Source: Anagrus nilaparvatae
Taxonomy: Eukaryota; Arthropoda; Insecta; Hymenoptera; Mymaridae
NCBI GenBank assembly: GCA_022575985.1
Contig: JAKSXM010000007.1
Span: 17,796,501-17,860,500, forward strand
Direction: 5' to 3'
Length of the DNA: 64,000 nt
Both the position numbers and the translations under genes were made by a program. Positions 24,542-37,700 of the stretch are shown piece by piece. The notes under the pieces are model-generated. The model was not told the DNA's origin. It did not search any database and worked only from the letters and a program-made list of their open reading frames with translations. Numbering within the stretch: the first letter of the stretch is position 1; every line of letters begins with the position of its first letter.

Positions 24542-26544
24542 TTTTGAAAAAAAAAAAATAAAAAAAAATATCACTAACAACCGATTGAACAGTTTTAATG
24601 TTACTGACTATGAGAGATCAAAAGAGAATATATTATTTGTGGACAATACAAAAACCATTCAAACAATTCGGTCTGTGGCGCGCGCGTTTTACCTACTATT
24701 TCAAAATACTATATAGTAAACACACTCACACACACATATTTATATATTACCGATAATAATGATAATTTTTAAAAATTAATATAATTTAAATTTCTTGTTT
24801 TCTTTAAAAATATTTAGTGATTAGAAAAAAAAAACCAATTTTTTTTCAGCGCTTGATGGCCATATTTTCAATATCATAACTGCAATTAAAAAAAAAAAAT
24901 TTCACTTTTTCAGTGTTACTTGTATAGTTAATAAAAATTTTTTTTTATTGTTATTATTCTTACATAATAACCTTCAATATTTAATATTATCAGAAATTTT
25001 ATATTAGTACATTTGTGTAGGTATATATAACAGTTATAATATTTATATTGTTTAATAGCAAAAAAAAATTTTCTAAAAATTTTTAATACATAAAATTGAA
25101 TAATTAATTTATAATTAATTTATTATTAATAAAAATATTTATGTATCTAAAAATTTTATATACTTTTCAAGGTTTTTATTTATGGATTAAAATATGCTAA
25201 TTTTTGAATTTTATAGTTTTTTCAATAATTTTATTATTGTATGTATTTAATTAATTATTATTATATGTTAATTGTGATTTTATACGAGAAATGATTAATT
25301 TAATAATGCAAAAATTATATGTACACTCGGTTTTTAACTACATATTATTTGCAATTATCAGTTTATTATTTATTACAGCAAGTAAAGGTCATAACAGTAT
25401 CGAGTTTGTTAAAAGAAAAATTGAAAATTTGTCAAAACTATAAAAGTCAATAAATAGAAAAAATTTTGAAAGTTTAATATTAGTCATAATATTATTTTCT
25501 AATATTGCAATTAGTTTACAGTATCGGACAAGATTTTTATGAAAGAATTGAATATTCATAATAGGGATTTTACGCCAAGTAGGCCTCAAGTTGGAACTCA
25601 AGTTGGACTGAAGAGTCACAGAGTCACGAAAATTGGTCAAAAATGCAAAAAATTTAGGATTAGTTTGCTTTATTGAATCACTTTTGGTTAGCCATTCGCT
25701 GTTCAAACTTCATAAACGTTGATGGCAATCTGTGCTAATTTTTCAAATTCAGAAAATCCGAAATCCAAGGCTGAATGTTAAGAATTAATAATTTGATATA
25801 CCATTAAAAAATAACTAAATCAAAAGTTAGAAAGTACTAAGTAAAATTCTTAAAATATTCGAATTAAAATTATAATTTTATTTTTTAATACTTGAAAATA
25901 GCTAAATCCGAAACTACTCTATGAAAACCCCTGCCATTTAGCAAACTTATTATATATTCAAATACTTCCATCTTTCACTAAAAGTTTTTTATTTGGATCA
26001 GTAGGTTTAGAGATATCAACAGCCAAAGTTGGCGTTTTTTAAAAACAACATAGCTCCAACAAAACTTTTTAAGGAATCGATGAATTACCACTCGGGTGGT
26101 CTTGTATTCTTTGTTTTAAAAATAAATAACTTTTAAGAAACAAAAATTACAAAGAACTTACTGTTAACCTACTTTTAATTCAATTTTTCTGCGTTTTTTT
26201 AATTTTGACACGCCGCTGCTCAGCGCCTAAAATGGGCACAATAGATTTACAGAGTTGAAAAGGCCAATGAGAATAAAAAACTAGACCCATGTCCCTTATA
26301 TTTTAGAAAACAAAAATCCTTTTAAGTTGACTCCATTTTTGGACAAAATGGTAAAACTATTCCCAATTATTTAAAAATTCAGCTTACAATTAGTTGAATT
26401 TTAACTAATATCCAACTGACGTAATAATTATCCAATGTTTCGTGACCTTTTCTCATAAAAGAACGATAATATATATTTTTTTTAAAATAATGAGAAAAAA
26501 TTATGATTTTTAAAATTATTTTTTGTTGTTTTAATTTAAAATTG

Positions 26545-26590
<46 letters not shown>

Positions 26591-29294
26591 TTCACATAAA
26601 GATTAATACTACCTAGAATTTTTTAAAAAAATTTTTAATATGATTATCAGGTATGATAATTTTCTAGTTGATATATTTTTTCTTTAATAATTGCATTGAT
26701 AATATATTAATTATATTATTTACTTAGTATTTTAAAATTTTTGTAAATTCCAAACAAGATTATAAGTAATTATATCTATTGGTGTAATAAGTATACTACT
26801 TAATATTTATTACACATTTGTTTAAGTTCAATGCTTTTTTATTTTTGATTTTTTTGAAAGTTTTATCGATTTTAAATTATGTTTGATAACAAAATTCTTT
26901 TAATAAATTATTATTATGAATATTTACATTACAGGTATTATTAGCTGTAAATATGTGTATGTGCACATTGGTAAATATTTTTGAAGTGTACCTATAAAGT
27001 ATACATAAAATAATAATTTTCCCAAATTTTTAACCTTCTATATAGATATAATAGGGTAGATGCACCAGTGAATGACCAATAGAGTAGAGTGAATCTACCC
27101 TACCCCTTTTTAAAGTGATTTCGAAGTGATTTTCATTTTTTGACTATTTACTACCATACCTTCTGGCATGTTTTTTTTAAAAATATTTTTTAACTTAACC
27201 TTTTGGTAAAAATTTTTTCCTTGTAAATTTCCCGTAGAATCCGATTTCAGGATGAAAATATTTTTTTTTTACCAGCGTATGCGCGAGGAAATAAAATTTT
27301 TTGCAATTATCTCTTCTGACGGGTCTTAAATTCCTTGTTTTCTCATTTTCATGCAAAAAAGTTAATTTTTGACTAAAAATATTTTGAAACAGATTTAATG
27401 ATCCATCCATGCAAGCTTGTATATACCCTTTGCAAATACCAACCTAATTGAAAGATTAAACTGTCACATTTAAAAAATTTTTTTTAATATCGCTATTTTA
27501 ACATAAGAACTCCTAAAAACATAAAAATTTACACCTTTATGTTAAATTTTCCGCAGAATCCAGTTTTTTGGTCGTTAACGTGGTTTGGTGAGAAATATAA
27601 AATTTGTAGAAAATGAATTTTTAAAAGCTACTATTTTTGCATTTTTGCAATACCCCAGAATCAGAATCTATAGAAAATCCCCTATCCGGATCTAAGAGGA
27701 GAAAATTGTTTTACCCTCCTGGGCGTATAACATTGTCACGAAATTTTCTGCACTCGAACATCTATAATGGCAAAAAATATCGTAAGAACCATGGACAAAA
27801 AATTTTAGGCACTAGTGTGAGCACATTCAATTCCTGTCCGTCATCTCCGAGCACTCATGATACTTAATATACTATTTATGTTAATATAAGTTTTTTACAG
27901 AAAAAATTAAGAAAAGTAATTTCTCTATTTTTTAAATTTGTCAAAAAACGAAAATAACCACTGAAAATCGAGAATTGAACATTAAGAGCTAAAAAATAAT
28001 ATGGAGGATTGTTTATAATAGTACTGGGATAAAATACTTTGAGAACCATTCAAAGAACCGATTATTGGATTTAAAATTGGCCGTATAAGATTTGGGATAA
28101 AAAAGAAAAAATTGCGAATCTATTTAAAATTACTGCATCGATTTTGATTTTTCAAAATTACTTTCTTATTTTCTGAAACTCCTCAATCATTCATGTAAAA
28201 TTTTTAACTTATATTTAGCTCATTATTTTTTTGTTAATTACACGCAGTAAAACGTATTTTTATACAATTAAGTATTTTATGTATGATGCCTAAAAAATTT
28301 TCTGAAATATTATTTATTAAATGAAAGGTATTATTTTTCTATAACTTAATTTTTTTACGATTATAAATTACTATTTTAAAATTACTAAAAAAAACCCAAA
28401 TATGTTATGACGTCAAAATTTTTAAATTTCTTATTTATCTCTTTAAAATTAATTTTTTAATTATACTTTATTAAAACCTGTAACAGAAAAAACAATTTGT
28501 AAAATAAATTTGAATATTAAAAAGATTGTGGTTGTAATAGCGTCGTATCTTTGTACCGAATCGCCGAGAGATTTTATCGAAATAGAACTCGGGGTTTTAT
28601 GTTGGGTAAATACTGAATTAAATTAATTTCTGTAAGTATAGGTAAGGATTACTTCTTATTATTGATTACACACTGAAAAAGATGGGTCTTCTTAAAAGAT
28701 AATGAAAAAAAAATTTCACAAAATGATCATTCAGAATTAATCATTTGACATGAATGTTCGGAATGACAATTCTGAATAATATAAATTCTGAATAATATAA
28801 ATTATGAATAATATAAATTTTGTATTTCGAATAAAAGAGAAACTATAGTTTCTTTATATATTATAAACTTTACAGTATTTTTTATCATTACAAAGATTTG
28901 TATAATTATATACAAACGTATTAACATTTGTTTAATCACCTTGATAGTATAATAGTATTATGAATGAAAAATTTTAATAAAATTCAAGTGTATATGAGGG
29001 ATTTCATGCCAGCTAGGTCTTAAGAGGTCACAGAAATCGGTCCAAAATATTTTTTGTCGAAAAAATTACTAAAAATAATGAGTTTAAATAAATAATTAAG
29101 TCTAATTATTTTAATAATATCTTATATCTATATAAAGGCATATAAAACTTTAGAAGGGACTATTAATAAACCAAAAATAAATAAATTTCTATCAATTTGT
29201 TATAATACACAACCATGAATCGGGTGTAAAGGGGGGGACATTATAGCACAATAGAAAAAATCTATAGTTTGGGCTAATAATGTTATCTGATAGG

Positions 29295-29579
29295 CCTAGG
29301 CAAGGGGCAAGGCTGCGGCCAATTGCTTAGGAAACGCACCCCAAACTGAAGTTATACCTGGGAGTTTCAGTTTGGGACAAACAAGTGCAGGGGGTTTACA
29401 ATGTGTTTAGCCAGCAAGAATCTGGCGCGAAGTCGGCAACCGCATTCGTCGGCAAATTTTCCCTGTTGTACTTGTACAACTGGGCGGTCATGGATATTTG
29501 CGGGTCTTTAATGCCCGCAAACACTCCATGGCTGATGCAAAATTCACATATTTCCCTTAAAAAAAAAAAAAAAAAAAAA
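29295..29579 (+). mobile_element. GC-rich SINE-like retroposon with poly(A) tail
   Basis: A 285-bp block, much richer in GC than its surroundings, ends in about 21 A. It is bracketed by an imperfect 13-bp duplication: GTTATCTGATAGG (29282-29294) and GTTACGTGGTAGG (29580-29592), 10 of 13 matching. The flanks are interrupted copies of a repeat found intact (inverted) at about 30440-30510, which confirms insertion there. Short ORFs on both strands are not recognisable. It could be a SINE or a retrocopy of an unknown RNA; I cannot recognise a tRNA, 5S or 7SL head. Confidence 0.6.
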
Positions 29580-29599
29580 GTTACGTGGTAGGTAATTTG

Positions 29600-31210
29600 A
29601 GCTACTCTTTTCATTTCTGAAGTCCATTTTCATATACATTCATACAAAATGTGATATCACCCCCTAAATGAGAGGTAAATTTCAAATTACTTATGAGAGT
29701 TACATGAAATTACATTCTGCATAAAAAAAATCTCAAGAAATGAAAAATTTTACAAGGCTGTATTAGTAAAAAAAAAAAAAAAAAAATATATCAATTTGTC
29801 ATAATTACCCCCTTAGATGGGGCAAGGGGATGATGTTATAGCATAAAAATTTATAACCGGTCTGTGTAACTACACAACCAACGAGCATGGAACATGTTTA
29901 CTCATAACAGTAATAAATCCAAAAACCGAAATTACAATAAATCCTGAAATATAAATTATCCTAAGTCCATAAACTTAAAGTATTCTAAGTTGTTGTTGTT
30001 ATCAGGGCCTGACTCCTACTTCAAATTATTCTAAGTCCCTAAATGGAAAATATTCTAAGTCCATTTCACCCCCCCCCCTCTAAAATGTCAATTTTTCACC
30101 CCCCCCCCCCCCCCTCTGCCGAGCCAAACTTTTTCAAATACCCCATCCAATGAACATGTTCCATGTTAATAGAAAGAATGAATATTTTTGGATGAGAATA
30201 TTACCTAGTAGGTATTTTTGTTTGCTATTTTCATTTCTGAAGTTTGTTTTCACTTTCAACCCCTAGAAAATGTGATTCCAACCCCCTGAAATGTAATAAA
30301 TTTCGACTAACTTATTGGTGGCTATTTGAATTTATTCAGTGTAAAAAAAAAGAAACTAGCAAATAAGAATACCTACTAGGTAATATTCTTATCCAAAAGT
30401 ATTCATTTTTTCTATTATGCTTAACATTCAGAAATGAAAAGAGGAGCCTAAATTACCAGCTAGGTAACATTTTCAGCCCAAAATATAGATTTTTTCTATT
30501 GTTCTATAAAACCACCCCCTTAAACCCCATCTAATGGGATGAATATGACAAATCGATATAAATTTTTTTTTTGTTTTACTAATAGCCCCAAGTCAAATTT
30601 TACATGCCTTGGGATTTTTTTGTGAGCTCAGTATCATTTTAAATAAGGTCTAAAAAAAATTTATAACCGATTTGTGTAACTACACAACCAACGAGCATGG
30701 AACATGTTCACTTATAACACTGATAATAAAGTATCTATTGTGTTCATAATATAAATATTTATATCCAAATATTTATATTTAGATTTTTATTATAGAAATC
30801 ATGCTGCTTAGACATCAAAGTGAACAAAATTAATTAAATTTTCAAATTATTATAGTTTTTTAAATAATATTAATTTATTTTTTATTAATTTTTACAATAA
30901 ATTCTTTAAAAATTCTTCACTAATGCTCCCTAGGTACTTCTGCACCAAAGTCCATTTCACCCCCCCCCCCCTAAAAACGTCAATTTTTTACCCCCCCCCT
31001 AAAAGCGTCACTTTTTCCCTGCGGAGCCGGACTTTTTCAAATACCCCATCCAATGAACATATTCCATTTTAAAATGTTTAAAAATTACCTCTTTAGGAGA
31101 TAACACATTCTCTAGGGGTTGAACGTTTAAACGGACTTTGGAAATGAAAAGAGCAGCCCCAATTACCTATTAGGTAATATTTTTAGCCCCAAATTTCGAG
31201 TTTTTCATTA
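29600..31210. repeat. cluster of the C-tract / ACATGTTCCATG interspersed repeat
   Basis: Two long units carry the same text: GTGTAACTACACAACCAACG then AGCATGGAACATGTT at about 29866 and about 30675. 'ttctaagtccctaaa' phrases and homopolymer C runs (about 30068, 30100, 30961, 30994) follow. Other fragments lie at 1930-2330, 32090-32190, 35020-35590 and 40640-40930. It is non-coding and of unclassified family. Confidence 0.55.
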
Positions 31211-31782
31211 AAAAAAATTCAGATGACTTTTATGTGCCGATTAGACGTTAATGGATTATATAATTAAAAATTTTTAAAAGAACTTATTTTTAGTTTAGCA
31301 CATGCAGCAATCTAATTTGGGGCTAGTTGGTATGGATTCTCTCATATAGAAGCAATGTTTCCAATCGCATAATTAAAATACAGATAAAAATACAATTTTT
31401 TATTTAATAATTTAATTAAACTTTGATAATAAAATGATACTATACAGAGTTACCATTTGAATTAGATTAGTATGTTCAGTATTGGTTGCTTCATAAACAA
31501 AAGTTTTCAGTTATCTATACTGAATTAAATTCACAAAAATAAATAAAATATATATGGAAATGAAAAAAAAAACAATTGAATAAGAAATAAAATCTTAGGT
31601 ATTTAATGAGTTCAATAATGAGCTCATGGCAAGTAAATCCAAACATTTATGTGATTGATCTATAATATTTATCTCATTATCTATCTAATTGAAGTATACT
31701 CATCATCGAGAATGATCCAAATTTTGATAAAATTATTCCTAAAATTTAACATCAAAGATTTGAGTAGACTTCATATCTTATT

Positions 31783-34700
31783 TCAATTTAAAATTCTTAT
31801 CCGATTTTCTAATCCTGTGTAAATAGGAGATATACGACTTAGATACAATTTAAAAATTTCATCAAGAGTTGTATCTGAAATTAAAAAAAAAATTTATGAA
31901 TAAACATTTAACATTTTTACTATTACACCAATTAAAAGCTGTATATTTCTGACAGAACTAATCTCGGACAGAACTTATAAATATAGTACAATGTAAGTAT
32001 CCAGATCTGACGATATCGTCAATCTTAATTAGGTACTAACTACTACCCTGCCTTTGGTTTTTGAAACCGAATTATTTTAACTCCCTTGATCTAAAAAAAA
32101 ATAAGTCCAAAAACTATATTGCTCTAAGTCCTTAAAATGAGTTATACCCATTTTCAAACCCCAAATTACCCCCCCCCCCCCCCCTTCCTTGTCCTCAATT
32201 CTTGGTTACAGTGGACTCTTTGAGATTTAACGCCATATAAAAATGTTCTATGATAATATATTTTTATCCACTTTAGCCCTGGAAAGCATACATTAAATGC
32301 ACCTATACTATGCTGGAATAACTAAAATTATTAAAGCACTTTCATGCATATGTCTGCGTGTATCGATTCATACAAAATATGTGTATAACTATTGCTTACT
32401 CCAACTGCAAAATAATATCTCTATTATTCCATCTCTTGAATAAGCCATAGTTAGCATACAACTTGACGTATACTAGTTTTTCTAACCACTGTTCGTTGCG
32501 TTCGACATATAACCGCTAGATGGCGGGTACTTATATTATATGTTTTCCGAGGGAGCGAAAAGGCAGAAAAAATGTCGAAGGAAGACGGTAAAATTGGTAT
32601 AATAAAATGCTTAATGTTTTTATTTTAAATATGGATAGAAATTAGTGTTTAAATGATGCTAAAGTTTTACCAATTTTACTTTAATATGACGTGTTAAATA
32701 TATAGTCAAGTATTTTATGGTGTTTTAACTAAATTAAAAAAACAAAAAAAAGAAAAAATAACCTGAAAATGAGTAACGAGGAGTATCATGGGCAGGATGA
32801 AATTGTCAATCATGTGTTCCGGATGTACGGCCACGAAAAATGCAATGGTACAGAATGTGTTAAATTTAAGAAGAAAAAAGGAAAAAATAAGAATAATAAT
32901 TTTAAAAAAAATCGTGTTGAACCTATGGAACATGAAGATATAAAGCATAAAAGATCTCATGACGATATGGAAGCCGGCTCAGGCAGTGAAGAAGATAGTA
33001 ATAATAAAAATAATAGAAAAAAACCTAATAATGTGACTGACAAGAATGAAAATGCTCAACCTAATGAAAAATCAATAGATAAAAATATAAAAGACAATAA
33101 GCAGTTAAATAAAAAAAGATTATATAGTTATGAAAAAAATGTTCATAAGGGCCCATTTTCAGTCTTCGTGCGCAAAATAAATGATAAAAATAACAAAAAT
33201 ACTTGGTCAGATGTTGATGTAGCTGGAATTTTAAGAAATTGTAAGATTAACTATAAAGAAATATCACGTATTTCCAAGAATCTTTGGGATGTAGAGTTTG
33301 ATAATTATCAAGATGCCAATGAAACAATTAAAAATGGATTGATTAAAGAATTTGGATTCGTTGCATACATCCCTAGGCATAAGGTTATACAAACAGGAGT
33401 TATTAGTAACGTAGTAAGTTGGATGGATTTGGAAGAGCTTGTTAGTGCTGTAAAAGAAGATAATAAAGATATCAAAATTGAATCTGCCTTCAGATTAAAG
33501 AAAAAAGATCCCAAAACTAAAAAATGGTTGGACACAAATTCTTTTGGTATAAATTTTAAAGGTTCAAGTCTTCCAAAAAAAGTCTATATTTCAAATGTTA
33601 GAATTGATATTAAACCATATGTCTACAAAGTTATTAGATGTTATAAATGTGGAAGATTTGGTCATTTAGCTAAAAAATGTTATGTCGAAGACAAATGTTT
33701 AAATTGTGGTGATAAAAAACATCAATTAAACAAAGATAACAAATGTGATAAAGTTAGTAAGTGTATAAATTGTTCGCAAAATCACCATTGTTTAAATTCA
33801 AAATGTTCAGCCTTTTTAGAAGCTAAAGAAATAAATTCAATAATGGCAACTGATAATATTAGTTTTGTGGAGGCTCAATTAAAAATAAATAAAAGAAAAA
33901 AAAAATCTTATAGCGAAATCATCAAACAATCTCATCCAAATCAATCTTACAACCAAAGTATGAATAAAACATCAAATTCAACAAACACAAACACAAATCA
34001 AGACTCATCCTTTAATGAATTATTCGCAATGCTCCCAGAAGGCTCTTATAATCGAGAAAAGTTTGTTGAAGAAATTGTGAAGGTTATAAATTCTTTTATT
34101 CCAGCTATAATTTCTCAAAATAAAGGACTCATACAAAAATAATTCATGTTAATATAATAATTAATTGTTAAATGTATTATAATTTTAATAATGTAAATTA
34201 TCATAATTTTTAAATTTAAAGGGGGGAGGGTTTTATTTTTTTTTCATAGCTTTAAGGCTGATAATGTAAAAATCTGTAAACTTAACAAATGATAAGTGGG
34301 TTAAATGGGCTAGTACCCAAACCTATGTAATTTTCTTTATCTCTCTGTTGAGAGAATTTAATAAAAAAAAAAAAAAAAAATTCCGAGGGAGCTGGTCTCC
34401 CATGATAAGTACTTTTAGTTCTTCCAGCATGCAGGTGCATTTTGCATATTTTCCAAGGCTAAAAGTGGATAAAAAACATTAATACACGCGAGACAGAACG
34501 TACCTCATCATCCGACACTTATTTATATAGACTTTTTTACAAGACGCCGTAGTCTATATAAATAAGCGTCGAATAATGACGTACGTTCTATCTCTTGTGC
34601 ATTAATATATAATTCTTGTCAGTGGCCAGAAAGCACGTATTTCCCGGCCGCAACGCGATTCGAAAATACGTGTTTTCTAGCCATTGACGAAGAAAGATGG

Positions 34701-37700
34701 CAATTTCCGTGCAATCTGGGACGTTCTTTATTTTTGCGGCCTAGGGTAAAAATATACTATTTCTGTACTGGGGCCCGAAAGTACGTATTTCGCGGACGCT
34801 GCGCGCCCGGCAAAGACGCATTTTCTCGCCACAGTCACAGAAAAATTTTGTACAATCCTCGTCGATAAACAAAGAATGACCCAAATCACAGTTTAACATC
34901 CTCGGCTTTACCTCGGAAGGTAATTTACTGCGATTTGGGCCATTATTTATTTTTCTGGCCTAGGACCGTGATATACTATTAAAAAACTTTCTTAACTTAA
35001 ATTTTGTCATAAACTTAACACTGGTTTGTGTAAACACAACCAAAATGTATGAAACATGTTTACTTACAGCTGAGGGATAACCCGGGTTATTCCAAGTCCC
35101 CAAACCGAAATTTATCTAAGTTTCTATAAGCTGAATTATTCTAAAAATTATTTTAAATCCCAAAATTTAAATTATTCTAAGTCCCGTTTGATCCCCCCCC
35201 CCTTAAATGGGACACATTTGACTATACACCGAAAAAAAAAGGTCACTTCTGATTCTCCCCACCCGACACATTAGATGTGGCGCTGTACTCGAGGTTGTAG
35301 TTACTCCGATCGGGCGAAGCAGCCGTCCCGAAGTATGTCTCTTTGCTAAGCCGGCGCTTCAGAAACCCCAGATAGAGAAAAGCGCAGTCCCAGCCAAGAC
35401 TTCAGACGTTTCGTTTTACAATACAACTACAATCTCGTAATTCGATAAAGCAGAAGTGACGTCGGCATTGCAGATTACTCCTTTTTTTTCGGTGTACCCC
35501 CCTTAAATCGGACGCTTTTGACCCCCCCCTCTTAATTTTTAAGTTCTTGAGGTACCCCCTCCTTATAAACATGTTCCATGTTAATACGGGGTGCTGCAAC
35601 TTAAGGACCTTTAGGGAGCATTCAGACAAGAAAAAATTTGTAACCCCCACCTTCGATATTTACCCGCTCTCGTTCCATTCTTGCATGCTAAATAATAAAA
35701 AGTGGGAGTAAATTTTGGAGGTGGTGGTTAAAATTTTTTTCTCGTCTGAATGCTCCCTTAAGGTAGGCATGGCAAAAAAACTTAAGGTAGTATTTGCACC
35801 AGCATATGATAATCTTTTTATACTAAAAGTAATGTCCAGAAGAAATAATTGTAATAAAAATTATTGTGAGGTAATGTAGGAAGGGCTTAATTGTTTTAAA
35901 TTTTATTGGCAAATCAACTAATAAGGTACAGTTTTCTAAAAAATGTAAAAAATAAAAACTTACTTGAATTCTCGAATGGTAAGTTTTCAAATATATTATA
36001 TCCGTCACCTCCATCATAAATATAATCAGGAACTATTATTTTATAAGTTTTATTTAGCTGTATATTTTCGTAACTGGGAATATCACAAAATCCACATCTT
36101 GTTTTTAACTCAACAACTCTTGAATTTTTTGGTTTCGATATGTCGTAAGTAATCTAAATGAAAAAATAAGATATTTATATAAATAAGTAAGATTTTAGGT
36201 ACCTATTTGTTGTTTTTAAATAAAATAAAAAAATGAAAAATTTTATAAATAAATTTTTTTATTTATTTAATATCTTTTTAAGGTTTTTAACTGATAGGAT
36301 ATTTTTACTTAAATCCTTTTTATTTTAAGACTATTTTTAGGTTTTTTGCCATTTGCAACCATTTAAAAGAAAAAAAAAGTCCGGCTTCCACAACCAGAAT
36401 TCCAGTAGTGGCAACTGGATTTTTTTTTAGTCCATCAATGAACGTCTTCAAAAAGTCATATCAATACAAATAATTGACCTTTATGGCACCAGCTTATTTA
36501 AAATGTTATAATTAGTCAAATACAAAGTACAGGCCTCTTTATACCTGAATTCCAGAAACTTGAAGAAAACCTCCTCCATGCCTTGTAACTTCCTTGGATA
36601 TGTGATCTTTTATACTAATTTCAAACATTTGCAACAACTTTTCCCCATTTACTTCAATTTTATATAATTCTGTTGGAATAGGAAGTGCCATCATTGCATC
36701 CCCTAAATTTATCTATCGATAATGTGATAACAAATATATGTGAACCTTTAGTTAAATATTTAAAAATTTGTTTAATTAAAAATAAGTTTTTTTCAATAAT
36801 ACCGTTCCGTTGTTAGTCGATTTGTTAATGGAAGACCTTATTGAACCACTTTGTAAGACAGCTATTGGTGCATCAGTCCACCCAAAAGAGTCATTAAATT
36901 TATTGGCATTCTATAATCATAATGAAAATCAATCTGTATATCAATGAACTCAAAATCTGAAACCTCAATAAACTTACATAATCTATGATAGCATCAGTTA
37001 CCAAATTACCCAGATTGCATTCTTTAATTCGACATATTTTATCCTCGCCGTCAAGATGCACTTTCGTTCTTCCAATAATAGTTGAATATTTATTGTTAAT
37101 AAAATTTGTTAAATTTTGAATTTCTCTTACAACATCTTTTTCTTGAGGTATTTCATTATTAAGTAAAATAGGATTTCCAAAAATTTTAATAATTTCACCC
37201 TTACGATCAAATGTTACTGTAAGATTTCCTAAATATTTTGTATAAGCGTAGCTTTGAACAACGTAAGCTTTCTTTTTTGATTTAGTTTTAATAACCTCGA
37301 AAGGATATGGTCCCAATGGTACTTCAAGATCTGGATTTTCACCAGAATATAAAAATGTGTGGGAATGACCTCCGATTACTAAGTCAATGTCTTCAATTTC
37401 AGCTGCAATTTTTTTGTCAGTTTCAAAACCCGAATGTCCAAGAGCAATTATAATATTAATTCCATCTTGCTTGAGTTTTTTTGATATATTTCTAATACTT
37501 TCAATTTCATCTAAAAATTCTACACCTCTAGTTTTAGGTAAGTGTTTTGTTTCCGGTGTTAAATAACCGATTACTCCAATTTTACGTCCATTAGCTTCAA
37601 GTATTGTATAATTTTGGAGTTTTGATGAATTTAATGATAGTTCCTTACTTAAATCTAAATTTGCAGTTATTAAAGGAAAATTTACGTTGTTTACAAATTG

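Larger units (their letters stand above)
24542..31782. other. 7.2-kb spacer between the two 5'-nucleotidase genes
   Basis: Just upstream of gene A lie a short CG-rich patch (GTGGCGCGCGCG near 24677) and a CA microsatellite (about 24721-24736), possible promoter-region landmarks. The rest is AT-rich DNA with a long A-run (about 26547-26584), interspersed repeats and one SINE-like insertion (listed separately). I found no host gene in it. Confidence 0.6.

Noticed and set aside
24474..24716. Plus-strand 80-codon ORF
   Set aside because: It is antisense to exon 1 (signal peptide) and the upstream region of 5'-nucleotidase A.
26540..26590. Poly(A) run of about 40 as a possible retroposon tail
   Set aside because: No target duplication and no coherent element could be defined upstream, so it is left as a homopolymer.
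29385..29614. Overlapping ORFs on both strands of the GC-rich block
   Set aside because: They result from GC richness within the SINE-like insertion, and the plus-strand frame runs into its poly(A) tail. No family likeness on either strand.
32715..32960. Minus-strand ORF opposite the gag ORF, and similar shadows at 33308-33535, 2586-2795, 58702-58941 and 59762-59968
   Set aside because: They are antisense to well-supported coding sequence.
35823..35935. Minus-strand ORF directly after exon 6 of paralog B, with a hydrophobic end (HYLTIIFITIISSGHYF) that looks like a GPI tail
   Set aside because: Joining it would need a 28-nt intron, too short for splicing. It also lacks the conserved YP.VEGRI-like segment, which is found instead in the 31874-31783 exon with correct phase.
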